A stretch of DNA of 64,000 bases, taken from assembly GCF_000182925.2 (NCBI RefSeq), contig NC_026501.1, positions 8,411,917-8,475,916 on the forward strand, written 5' to 3'. The DNA comes from Neurospora crassa OR74A. Lineage: Eukaryota > Ascomycota > Sordariomycetes > Sordariales > Sordariaceae. The stretch's first letter is position 1, and the number at the start of each line of letters is the position of its first letter. The notes beneath the pieces were generated by a model. The model did no database searches, had not been told where the DNA came from, and worked only from the letters and a program-made list of their open reading frames with translations. Below, one piece after another: positions 1-9,964 of this stretch. The position numbers and the translations under genes are program-made.

Positions 1-821
1 CCTCGCGGAGTAAAGACGCACTCATGAGAATAGGTCTAGGCGGGAAGTTGTTTGGTGTATAGATGGTATAGGAAGAACCATTGAGGGCCGGGAGGCAGGT
101 TTGTTTACTTTTCTACTCATGCTGGAAAGACAATCGGGAAGGAAGATGAGGAGACAGAGCACTGGAGGGAGCAGTTTGGTGTGGGGGTGTCGAGTGAGGA
201 AAATATCCTTCTTTTCGTCTTGGTTTGGGTTGAGGGTTATTTCGGATCCCTGTGTTGGCGGTGTTTGGTTTGGCGCAGAGGAGTTAGACTTAGTCCTGTC
301 ACGTAACCTGTTTCCTGTACGTATGTAACGGGTTGACGAGCTAAAAGAAAAGAATTTGAGGACTTGAATAGTGCTCTCGTCTTCTTCGACTTAGAAATCC
401 GGAAACAAAAAAGAATTTGAGGACTTGAAAAAAGCTCTCGTCTTCGACTTAGAAATCCGGAAAGGAACATGAAAGGAATTTGAGGAGTGACCAATGTGTG
501 ATATGCTTGGCCAGTCATGCATTGTGTGTGTCTTTCTGAGAAACAGTAGAGGCGTAAGTGATGTATTGGAATATGTCGCAAAGGACAAGCCACCCAAAGC
601 TACCTGTACCGATGCTTGAAATCTACCGTATTCTACCGAACTCCCTTACGTATATTCTGTTTCATCCTGTCTTATCAACTGTTTTGTCCGTGTATTCCAC
701 CCATAACACCGTCACTTTTAGTGTATCAATTGATGCCCAATGCGAAAGAAAAAAAGTGAAAAAAGAGGACGAAAAGCCAAGCGCCATAACCACAACAGCC
801 CAACGTGGAAAAACTACTAGT
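1..821. other. Intergenic stretch at the left window edge
   Basis: No convincing gene is seen. Short ORFs on both strands lack family resemblance and a plausible start context. The only structure I see is the tandem duplication at 348-486. The right part is probably the 3'UTR and terminator region of the F-box gene that ends at 822. Confidence 0.5.
348..486. repeat. Tandem duplication of a ~60-bp unit (two copies plus a partial third)
   Basis: Two near-identical units lie head to tail at about 348-407 and 409-466. Each runs from GAATTTGAGGACTTGAA through GCTCTCGTCTTC to GACTTAGAAATCCGGAAA. The first has an extra TTC in the middle. A third, truncated start (GGAATTTGAGGA) follows at about 474-486. 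The repeat lies in non-coding sequence downstream of the F-box gene. Confidence 0.9.
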
Positions 822-3140
822 CTAAAACCTGACAACAGTAATCCTTCCCTCCTCATCCTCTCCCAGCACCCACCTCTCATCACCCGCCAGATATCCCCTC
901 CTACCCACCAACTGGCTCCACATTTCATCCGCAAACTGCACTTCTTCACCTCTCCCTCTCTTTGATCCCTCCCCTCCGGCCTTATGTCCCTTATTCCTAT
1001 TCTCCTTCTTCCTCTCACTTCTTCTATTATTGTTATTGTTATTATCATCCTCCTTCCCCCCAACCTCCGTGTGCAAAGGCAAACCAGGCTTCACAGAAAT
1101 ACAAGCATTCCTCACACAAACACTAACAGTCTCCAACATGAAACAATGCCTGGCCGTGATCCTCACCCCCGCAGCGAAATCGACCATTTCTGCGACGGTC
1201 AGGTAGGGGAAATCTTCGTGGCGCCAGCAGGGGGCGAGGCCGGGAAAACGTTGCTGGTTACTTGCCTTTAAGAGATCCTCCAAGGATTGCTGGTATGTGC
1301 GGCGGGAGTCGGGGGGCATAGAGAAGTTGAAGGATTGGGAAGAGGGAGAAGGGGGACGGGAGCGGAGGAGGTGATGCAGGAGGGCTTGTTGGTCGGAGAG
1401 GAGGGTGTGGAAGGAGCGGGATGAGGAGGAGGAGGAGGAGGAGGGGGAGAGGGGTGGGGAGGGGGGAAGTTGTTGCCCGTCTTGGGCCTGAGGTGTCGTG
1501 GAAAAGAAGGAGGAGGATGACGGGGAGGCTGAAGAGGTGAGTGGAGAGATGGAAGTGGAATGATGTGCCCGTTGACAAAAGGACATATTCACATCCCCAT
1601 CTGCACCACACTGGTCCACCCATACTGGCCCATACACAGCGTCATTGTTTGTTGAAGTGAAAAGAGCCTGGTAGTAATGCGCATGAGACGGCTTAGCCCC
1701 TTGCTCCGCACCCTTCTTGACAGATGACAACAAAGGGATAGGAACAGCCGGCGTGCAAGGCACAATAGGAATACCCGTGCACTTGACATGGTGAACGCGA
1801 GGCGGACTAAGAGAGGAATGTTGGCCCTCGGCCCAGCGGTGTTCTTCCTCGATGAAATAGAGGTTCCGATCGTCGAGCGACAGATCACGTAGCTGTGGGT
1901 TGGCGCGCTGCCGTACGCCGTAGAAGTCGAGTTCACGCCAGGCCATGCGGCGGATTACTTGGGGACCGTTGGTTGCTGGAATGCGATCTGGTTCGGGGCT
2001 GGCGTCCTTTCTTGCTTCTCCGGCCGCTGTCGTTGTTGTGGTCGTCGTGTGGGTCCCCCCTCCGTTCCACAAGCCAGCAGACATGGAAGTCGTCCGATTA
2101 CCGACTGGTGGCCGGTTGTGTCCTGTAGGATCCTCGGATGGACGGTATGGACTTGGCAAGGAAATGTCCCAGACAGCGAGTTGTTCGATGGGATCATCCT
2201 GGTACAACGAGCGGTTGGGTTGCCAGAAGTAAACGGCGTAGTGTGTGGCTGTGTGGGCGGAGAAGAAGCGGTCGGATCGGTTTATGGGAAGACCAAGGAA
2301 ATGTAGCTTCCATTCTGATCGGAATTGGATGGTCCACGTCCAGGCAGATGGAGACGGTGTTCGGACGACGTCGAAAGTAGTCACAAAATGCCGATGGACA
2401 ACCTCTCTGTCATTGAGCTGGTGGTATGGATGCTCTTCAGCCCATTCGAATATCAGAACCCCCTGGGCGAGGCGGACTCGACGGATATGTTTACGGCGTA
2501 CATCGAACGGAACAGGGATTTGGGATCCAGTCGCTGGGTCGAAGATTTGATAAACATATCCATGGGCTGGATCTGATGATGGAGTATTGGGCCTGTCACG
2601 GACTTCTGCTGGGTAGACCAGCACTCCGTCTTCTTGACTGTACCACCACGCGGGATCGGGGTAATGAAACTCGGCCGTCTTTTCCTCCAGACGCAGGAAA
2701 CGGTTCCAAGGAGCGACTCCCTTGAAAGAGAATGGGGAGGGCCCAGTATTTTCACGGCTTGGCCGAGTCATCTGAAGCTTCTCAACAACTCGGGCTGAGC
2801 CTTGACAGAGATGATGATAGCGTCTGGCCACGAGAGCAAAAGTCTCGGGCCATGGTGGGAGGTTACGAGAAGTACATGATATCTCGATGGCGAGATTGCT
2901 GTTGATGTTGTCAAAGTCTGAAGTTGATGCCGATGGTAGTAAGGCAGTGGTTGACGTCAGACGCATCTCACGACATTGTGGGAAGTTCCATCGCATCAAG
3001 AGATACGAAATATGTTCGTCGGTGAAGGCGGCGTGCCATCTTCGAGAGACAGAGCGAGAGAGGACGCATGTTCTGGGAGAGAGGTAAGAGATGACGAGGA
3101 GGAAGAGATCGTGTGGTAGGTCAACAATGTCTCTCATCAT
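822..3140 (-). CDS. F-box domain protein (772 aa)
   Basis: A single uninterrupted frame. An F-box lies at about residues 5-45: DLPHDLFLLVISYL, then the family-typical S..W at SRSVSRRWHAAF. F-box proteins bind Skp1 and act as substrate receptors of SCF ubiquitin ligases; the target is unknown here. After the F-box I see no LRR, WD40 or Kelch repeats, only a long region typical of fungal F-box proteins that describe no known partner domain. There are low-complexity inserts: a Thr run, a Ser/Pro stretch and an Asn run near the C-terminus, followed by a basic segment and then an acidic tail. There are two possible starts, Met1 (3140) and Met2 (3137). The C-terminal basic/acidic tail is encoded by simple-sequence DNA and may be variable. 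The F-box call is firm; the role is unassigned. Confidence 0.8.
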   Translation of the reverse strand: MMRDIVDLPHDLFLLVISYLSPRTCVLSRSVSRRWHAAFTDEHISYLLMRWNFPQCREMRLTSTTALLPSASTSDFDNINSNLAIEISCTSRNLPPWPETFALVARRYHHLCQGSARVVEKLQMTRPSRENTGPSPFSFKGVAPWNRFLRLEEKTAEFHYPDPAWWYSQEDGVLVYPAEVRDRPNTPSSDPAHGYVYQIFDPATGSQIPVPFDVRRKHIRRVRLAQGVLIFEWAEEHPYHQLNDREVVHRHFVTTFDVVRTPSPSAWTWTIQFRSEWKLHFLGLPINRSDRFFSAHTATHYAVYFWQPNRSLYQDDPIEQLAVWDISLPSPYRPSEDPTGHNRPPVGNRTTSMSAGLWNGGGTHTTTTTTTAAGEARKDASPEPDRIPATNGPQVIRRMAWRELDFYGVRQRANPQLRDLSLDDRNLYFIEEEHRWAEGQHSSLSPPRVHHVKCTGIPIVPCTPAVPIPLLSSVKKGAEQGAKPSHAHYYQALFTSTNNDAVYGPVWVDQCGADGDVNMSFCQRAHHSTSISPLTSSASPSSSSFFSTTPQAQDGQQLPPSPPLSPSSSSSSSSRSFHTLLSDQQALLHHLLRSRPPSPSSQSFNFSMPPDSRRTYQQSLEDLLKASNQQRFPGLAPCWRHEDFPYLTVAEMVDFAAGVRITARHCFMLETVSVCVRNACISVKPGLPLHTEVGGKEDDNNNNNNRRSERKKENRNKGHKAGGEGSKRGRGEEVQFADEMWSQLVGRRGYLAGDERWVLGEDEEGRITVVRF

Positions 3141-5254
3141 GAAGGATGATCCTCATGTTCAGAGGACTGAGGATTCTGGGAAGATGAAGTGGTCAAGTGG
3201 ATGGCTGGGAGGAGGTTTGAGACTACGGCTTATATTGATTTTGACAAAATTGTCGTGATGTGATTGACAGTGGAAAGGTTGTGATGGCATCCTATCATGA
3301 AAATTAGCGTATCATTAAGAGAGGGGTTGCTGGGGGCTGCCTCAGCTGCCTAGACCACCAACGGAAACGAACAGGGACATGAACGGCGAACATGAGCGAA
3401 GCGCTGGGGGAAACCACTGAGGACTCGAGGAAGATGTTTTTGCATGTCACGGCAATGCAAGCCATTCTTGGCATTCAGGTTCGGCTTTTTGAGCATCCGA
3501 CTGTCTGATTCTTTGTTGATGATACTCAGCTGTTGTCTACTATGTAAGGTACCTACCTAGTATGGAACAAAGGAAATGGTAATCTGGCAGTGACCTACGT
3601 ACAAGTGCCATATCAATTGGAAACATGGAAGTAAAGACTCACAGTCGGGTGTTTGGGAGTGTCTCTCATCCCCCCCCGAGGTTTGTGTGCTGATTTTATC
3701 CCATCATGTGAACTGAAGTTTGTGATTTTCGCGGGTCTCGCCGAGTGGAGAGAGCGCAAAGTGGTTCTTGACTCCATCAACTACTCAAGCCTCAAAACCT
3801 TTTTATCGAGCTTGGACCGAATAGTGTAGAGATCGCCAAGAAGCCAAGACCGTGGCGTATAGCCCTACGAGATCCCAACAAGATCGGCAGAGTTATCGTT
3901 TTGGATTTGATATGGGCATCCGTTCTGCTTTTTTTCCAGGCACGACAAGCTCCAAGTCCCTACGTGCATGAGAGTGCATTGGAATTGGGTCTGTAGGGCA
4001 GGGATTTGTTTTGTCAGGGCGGGGAAAATGGGTCCTATGTGAGGGTTATTTCACCGCCGAATTGACGGGGAGACCAGAAGAGCAACCAGGATGCCCGGTA
4101 CATATGTTTTATCCAAGGGAGAATCAGATGGGTTCGTGGCAGACGTGCCCCTGGGGGAATATCATAATGAAGGCTTGATTGCCCAGTAGTGTACAATCGT
4201 ATTTATTGCCTGGTCTTCGAGTGGGTATGGGCTGGCCTAGAGGTAGCCAACATCGGTGTCTCCAAGTTTGAGATTGTGGAGGAGAGCGAGGGTCTCGTTA
4301 GTGTCCAGTGAGGCGGTCGTTTGACGCATCGTGAGCAACGTTCTGGAGTGCGACTCCATGTACTTTCAAGCCAGAAGAACTCTTTGAATCCTCAATGGGC
4401 TGCCTTGTTTTTGGTGTCGTAGGCCTGCCGTTACTTGTTCTTCTGACATTGAAATCGGAACAGAATTCGGAACACGCACGTGCCAGCAGGTCCACTGGAT
4501 GCAGCTAAGCTTTTCTGCACTCTCCACTCCTGGGCTGGGCTGGGCTGGGGGCCGACCCTTCCTCTTCCCTTTCTCCTCCACCGTCGTCCACCCTGCGTTG
4601 ACATTTCTTGGCAAGCAAGCCAAGCACGACCCATCATCAACTCCCAGTCCCAGCGGCAACTTACTTCCAGGCCTTGCTTGTCCAGCCCCGTCGCTGTCAC
4701 TGTTGCTGTCCACTGTCCGCCGAAGTGTCCAGCCTTGGCATATGCAACCCCCAGAACGCAATTAAGCCTTCTCCGTCACTCAAAGATCTCTTGGCTCTGC
4801 GATCGATAACCGTCTGTCCTCGCGTCAGGGGCATCACCAGCTTCACGGCCAATTCCACGCCGACGAATCCGAGTCCGATTGCCCGATACTGAAGGTTGCC
4901 GTCGACTGTGGTTGCGCGCCGCTAAGAGTTTGGACAGTGGAGGTGTAGCGACAACCTACCCGGACGCCCCGAGGGCTGCCAACACCAACCAGAGGCACTA
5001 CCCACCACCACCACCACCAGCACCACCATCACCATTGACCAGCAGCACTCAACCAACCCTCGCGTGCATATTTCTACATTCGAACCGAGTGCCCGCCCAT
5101 CTTTTGTCGACTTGTGCCCCGTCGCGCATGCGGGTTCGAGCCCTGCGCTGATTCCCGAATGCGACGGCCTTGAAGGAACTCCTCCTTCCCGCTCCTCTCC
5201 ATACGACTATCCACGACAACAACCCGTATTCCGTCCTCGACCCTACACGCATAG
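3141..5254. other. 2.1-kb divergent intergenic region between the F-box gene and palF
   Basis: This is the shared upstream region of two divergently transcribed genes. No coding potential that I trust. It holds a TGGGC direct repeat (about 4530-4551), a CAC/CCA triplet run (4999-5034) and seven PacC-core hexamers. The pyrimidine-rich, CA-rich last ~400 bases look like the palF 5' leader. Confidence 0.5.
3467..4795. promoter_or_regulatory. Cluster of PacC-core hexamers (GCCAAG/CTTGGC) upstream of palF
   Basis: GCCARG is the established core site of the pH regulator PacC. I see GCCAAG at 3835, 3843 and 4619, and its complement CTTGGC at 3467, 4607, 4734 and 4790. About two would be expected by chance in 2.1 kb on both strands. 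The sites at 3835 and 3843 are 8 bp apart, and the pair at 4607/4619 is 12 bp apart. PalF itself acts upstream of PacC, so feedback is conceivable. That is inference; hexamer counts alone are weak evidence. Confidence 0.3.
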
Positions 5255-8198
5255 ATGGGCCCCTTCTCGAGCGCTTCCGACCGCAACAGTGCCGCCGCCA
5301 CCGCCGCTCCTGCAACTGCAACTGCGACGCCATCTCCCCTCTCCAAAACACCATCTGCTGCCACGTCCGACGATTCCTCGACCAGCAAAAAGTTCCTGAA
5401 GCGCCTCAACATCCTCCCTCTTCGGTCACGCACTCGCAATATCGCCGACTTCCACATCCGACCTGACGATCCCCACCGCAAATACAGTGCCGGCGACCAT
5501 GTGCAGGGCGCCGTGGTTCTGACCGTCGTCAAGCCCGTCCGCATCACGCACCTGACCGTCTTGCTGCACGGCTACGTACGTGTCTACAAGGGACCTGGCG
5601 CCCAAAACAACGAGCCCGTCAGGAGCCCGGCCGAGATCAAGAACATTAGCAGCCGAGGGGAGCGCAAGAAGTACTATAATGGCTATGCGTCGCTCTTTCA
5701 GGATGAGCAGGTTCTCAGCTCCGATGGCCGGCTGGAGCCCGGAAGATACGAGTTCAATTTCGATCTACTCTTTCCAGAAAAGGGTCTCCCCAGCAGCATT
5801 GATGTGCGTACTATCAGCTCCGAACCAGACAGCATGCTTGTCGCTAACTATCATCCAGTTTGAACGTGGCACGATATCTTACATGATTACAGCAACGCTA
5901 ACGCGCCCGACTTCGGTAGCCCCAACGACCAGCTGTGAACGCAAAATCTACTTGATGGAACAGCTGGACGTTGGACCGCTTGCTCCTCCCAAGGCCCAGA
6001 CTGTGGACCTCCGACCCATTTCGAAACGAGCCAAGAAGAAACGACCAGCCGGTGGAGATAGGCGCTCTGTGATATCGTCAGAGCGCTTGTCTGCTGATGT
6101 GCCAGCAGAATCATTGTCCGATGGTGATTCAGCAAGGATAAACGACACATCGACGGAAGGATCTCTTTCGATAGTCGGTGATGACGTTGGTCAAGAGGGC
6201 TTTAGCCAGGCTCCGCGCAGTGTCTCACATAGTGAGGTGCGAAGTCTCAGTGGCGATAGCGCCGCGAGTCTCAGCACGCACCCGAGCAGAGCATATAGCG
6301 AGACAAACCAGCTAGCCATCGTTGGGTCCGCAATGACAGGGAAACGGATATCATTTGCCGACGAACGGACCATCAAGTTGAGAGTTGAAGTGCTTAAAGG
6401 TGGATGCTTACCCGGCGACGTGATACCCGTCAAGGTGTCGGTTAATCACATCAAGATGATCAAAAGCATGCACGGTGTCATTGTTACTCTGTTCAGACAA
6501 GGGCGCATCGACTCTTCCCCGCTCCAGCTCTCCAAAGAGGATTGGAAAAAGTCGGAATCAGACGACTATTATTACCCCAAATCCAGGACCGGTCTCAGCG
6601 GCCTTTCCCTGTCGTCTGCGGGTTCCTGCAGCATGTTTCGAAAGGATCTATCACAAGCATTTGCGCCTCTCATTACAGATCCGGTGAACTTTTCTGCCAC
6701 CTTGACGACATCAGTCCGAGTACCAGAGGACTCTTTCCCCACTATCAAGGGTGTACCCGGGGAGATGATCAGTTTCAGGTACTTCGTCGAAGTCATCGTG
6801 GACCTGGGCGGCAAACTTGCCAATCATCTACAGGGCGGTGCGTCTTCCGGCTCACGAGTGGGAGCTACTGGTGTGGTAGGGACTCCTTTCGAGAATGTTG
6901 GCACATTACCATCGTGGGGGGCGACAGGGAGCACAAGTATCCTGGACACAGATCGCCTCAAAAGGATACAAGGAGTCATTCCCGGCTACTACGAGGTCAT
7001 TGTCGGTACGACCGACAGTAATAGGTCACGAGGCAAGGGTCCGCAAAGACCCAGCCTTACGCATACACCATCTGTAACAGGCGGCTCCAACTATGTGGAG
7101 AATGAGTACAACGAAAAGGGCGGCTGGCCGAACAGCATGCACGACGATGACGGATACGGTCCCGAGTCTGCAAACCCCCATGATGACTATGCGTCGTACC
7201 CTCCACAAACGACTTATCCACACGGTTATGTCCAACAACCACCTTACTGGAATTACGTTCCAGACTCATCACAGCATGAGCAAGCGATACCCGCACCTCA
7301 CTATATACCACCGCCCGACTTACCTGATGAAAATAGTCTTACGGAAAAGGAGCGCATCAGACGTGCCGAACAACGCTTGCTACCCAGTCAACCACCAATA
7401 GCGGCAGCATCATCATCATCGTTCTCTGCCGCCGTGCCCTCACCATCCGCGTCCAGCCACGTCCCGGACTCGTCCTTACTACTAAACGGGGACAACATCT
7501 ATGATGCAGAAGACGACGTACCAACCCCAGCCGCCACTCCCGCAACAGCATCACCATTCGACCACGCTCTCGCTCCGGTATACACACCCACACCAGCAGA
7601 AGACCTGCCATCCGCGCCAACCCTTGAGGAGCTCGACCGACCACCACCAATATCCAGAGGACCCTCGCACCACCCTCCAAGCACCACTGAGGATAAACAG
7701 GAGCTCGAACGGAGAAGGCTGTTAGCCGAGGCCAGCGCACCGCCCGAATTCCCAGAGGACTATATTCCCGACGAGGGCGGAGGACCCGTAACTCCAGCGG
7801 GGCCCTCTGGCTCAAGAGCAGGACCTTCCGCGCCTCCCCCAGCTCCACCCGTAGCCTTTGAACCCTCAGCTCCCGTGCTTTTCGAGAACGATGAAGATTA
7901 TCACGGTGGTGGATATACCGCCGGTGGCCCCAGCTTTCCTAGCGCCGCTAGCGGCAACGGCGGTCACGAAGAAGAAACTGTGCCAGAGTATACGTACAAT
8001 AATCATCGCCCTGGGTCCGTAGGTGCAGTAACGGTTGTTGGCAATCCGTCGTCACCAGTACTAGCACCTGCATCGGCATTTTTCCCGGCCTCGGGCTCGG
8101 GAAACGTGCACGATTCGCCACGGGAACAGGGACAGCAAGCAAGGTCGGATTCTTCTAGCCCGCCTCCTATTGAGTATCTGCCGCGGTATGAACGATAA
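5255..8198 (+). CDS. palF: pH-response arrestin PalF/RIM8-like (962 aa, one intron)
   Basis: PalF/Rim8 is an arrestin-like adaptor that binds the plasma-membrane pH sensor PalH and recruits ESCRT to trigger PacC processing. Exons are 5255-5803 and 5859-8198. The 55-nt intron (GTGCGT...CAG, branch GCTAAC) joins ...SSID to FERGTISY in frame. The arrestin N-lobe starts near residue 60 (DFHIRPDDPHRKYSAGDHV...) and the C-lobe lies around 255-430 (KLRVEVLKGGCLPGDVIPVK, later MISFRYFVEVIVDLGGKL). A low-complexity acidic linker separates the lobes. The C-terminal half is disordered, Pro/Ser-rich, and carries PSAP at residues 767-770, 839-842 and 852-855. P(S/T)AP is the known ligand of the Vps23/TSG101 UEV domain. 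The protein ends PPPIEYLPRYER. The start at 5255 is the first Met before the arrestin fold. Another alpha-arrestin is possible, but lobe sequence and ESCRT motifs favour PalF. Confidence 0.85.
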
Positions 8199-8435
8199 TC
8201 GATGATCCGTCATTTGTGGGTAGCGGCCTTGAACAGCAAAGATTTTGGGTATGATGTTTTGTTGTTTGGTACGATGGTTGGTTGAAGCACGGGTTATAGG
8301 CGTTTCTTGCTTCTGATATATATACCTTGTATACCGCCTTTGACATCTATGGCTTGGCTTGGCATGACTTGGCCGAGGAGTCGTGGATGAATGTAAGAGA
8401 ACTCCATATAATATAGAAGGAACACTAGGAGTATA

Positions 8436-8437
<2 letters not shown>

Positions 8438-8471
<34 letters not shown>

Positions 8472-8494
8472 TTATATATATATATATATATATA
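8438..8494. repeat. Compound microsatellite (CA)n then (TA)n
   Basis: An uninterrupted CA run covers about 8438-8470. After TTT, a TA run covers about 8473-8494. It lies ~240 bp downstream of the palF stop. Confidence 0.95.
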
Positions 8495-8934
8495 CGATAA
8501 AAGCGTCGTGTACGCGAGAAAGGGCTGAGATTGCAGAAGTGTCTGTTCATTCACAGTTTCAACCCTCTAAACCACCAGCTTACCTTTGTATTTCTGAGCT
8601 TCGAAGGATAGAATTTTGCATACCATGGTGTGTGACAGTACGTGAATGCCAGACTGGGAAGTGTATCTGTATATGTACCTAGGGTTTGCATAGACGTTCA
8701 ATAGCGGGTGAAAAGTGGTTGAAGAGAACCTAGGCGAGAGAAGACACAGTTATAGGTACCGTGGCCGGCTACCGACGGGCACATGCTACTGTAGGTAGGT
8801 TGAAAGTTGCACGACGAACGAACAGGGGCTCTGCATATGTGTGGCAATAGCTATAGGCATCTCTCAGGCGGCATCAATTTACTAGGTAGGTATGCTTCGA
8901 TACCACTTGGTCAGATGCGGCAAGCTGTCGGCCT

Positions 8935-8966
8935 TGTAGTAGTAGTAGTAGTGGTAGTAATAGTAG
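8935..8966. repeat. Imperfect (TAG)n trinucleotide run
   Basis: Five TAG units, then degenerate TGGTAGTAATAGTAG copies. No gene is associated. Confidence 0.8.
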
Positions 8967-9964
8967 GAGTCGTAACAAGACTCGCTCTGGAGGCAGAAGT
9001 ATCTTCTTGATGGAGTGCATGAAGTCGAAAAGATAAGATGGATAGTGCGGTAGTAATGACAAATTCGAATGCTGGGCGTACTGTCTAGTGGTTTGGACAC
9101 TCGGCAATAACACCACACATGAAACATGAAGTATACACGTGACAGATGGATCTTGGATAAATTCGAACGTTATTCCATTGTCCAAGAAATCATCCGGTCT
9201 TTCTAGGATATCCTGTTCAAGGGAAGGATGAGTGTCCTCTCTGCGTTCTTGTTTTCGTCACCCGCTATCCAAGTCCGGGTTAGGGTAGAAGAGTGAGTAC
9301 CTACTTAGTAAGGGAGTCTTCGTTATATTGGTAAGCTGTGTACAATAAAGAATTTTTCGTGAATTTTCTAGAATGATAGGGCTTGACGGTCTTGGGCTGA
9401 GACTCAACACCGAAGAGCTGCAAGTGGCAATCTTTGGCCGTTAAGAAAATGTTTGTTGACTTCGTAAGTCGAGAAAAGGCGACTCGATCCATCATTATGT
9501 GTCACACTTTTGAATTGCCAACTCATAGAGGTTTTTACCCACAAGCTTGATCAAGTTCTCTAGAGAAACACAAACAAGTCATTATACCAAGTACTATAAG
9601 CCTCATTGGTTGCGCCATAACCAAAGGGCGAGCATACAACAAACTTGACACTGCATCCTCCAACCCCTATTCATTCTTATCACGGTAAATGCATGTGGGC
9701 ACTTGTAGGCAGGCTACAAGTGTGACCACAAGCCAAAAGTCATGTGCTCATTGTCTCTTCATGTTGTCAAGAGGCAAAAGAAGGCTTTGACTTGACGTTT
9801 AGCTCGTCACGTTCGAACGACAAGTCCCCTCCGAATCAAACAGAACCCCAATTTCTTATTTCCATTGTTTCATAACCGCATGGCAATTATTTCCTCCATG
9901 TGGCCCTCCAGTCCCGTTGTATATCGCTTATGCCTCTTCCATCTCGTGGCCGGAAAACCATTCC

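Larger units (their letters stand above)
8199..9964. other. Convergent intergenic region between palF and the PsuG/PsuK fusion gene
   Basis: 1.8 kb between two 3' ends. Apart from the microsatellites at 8438-8494 and 8935-8966 I see no gene, RNA or transposon. Short ORFs on both strands show no family resemblance. Confidence 0.5.

Noticed and set aside
4530-4551. TGGGC direct repeats as a possible G-quadruplex
   Set aside because: G runs are only three long, separated by CT and in a single short array. This is plausible but too weak to call.
5124-5150. tRNA T-arm-like sequence GCGGGTTCGAGCCCTGC
   Set aside because: There is no A box or acceptor pairing at the right distance.
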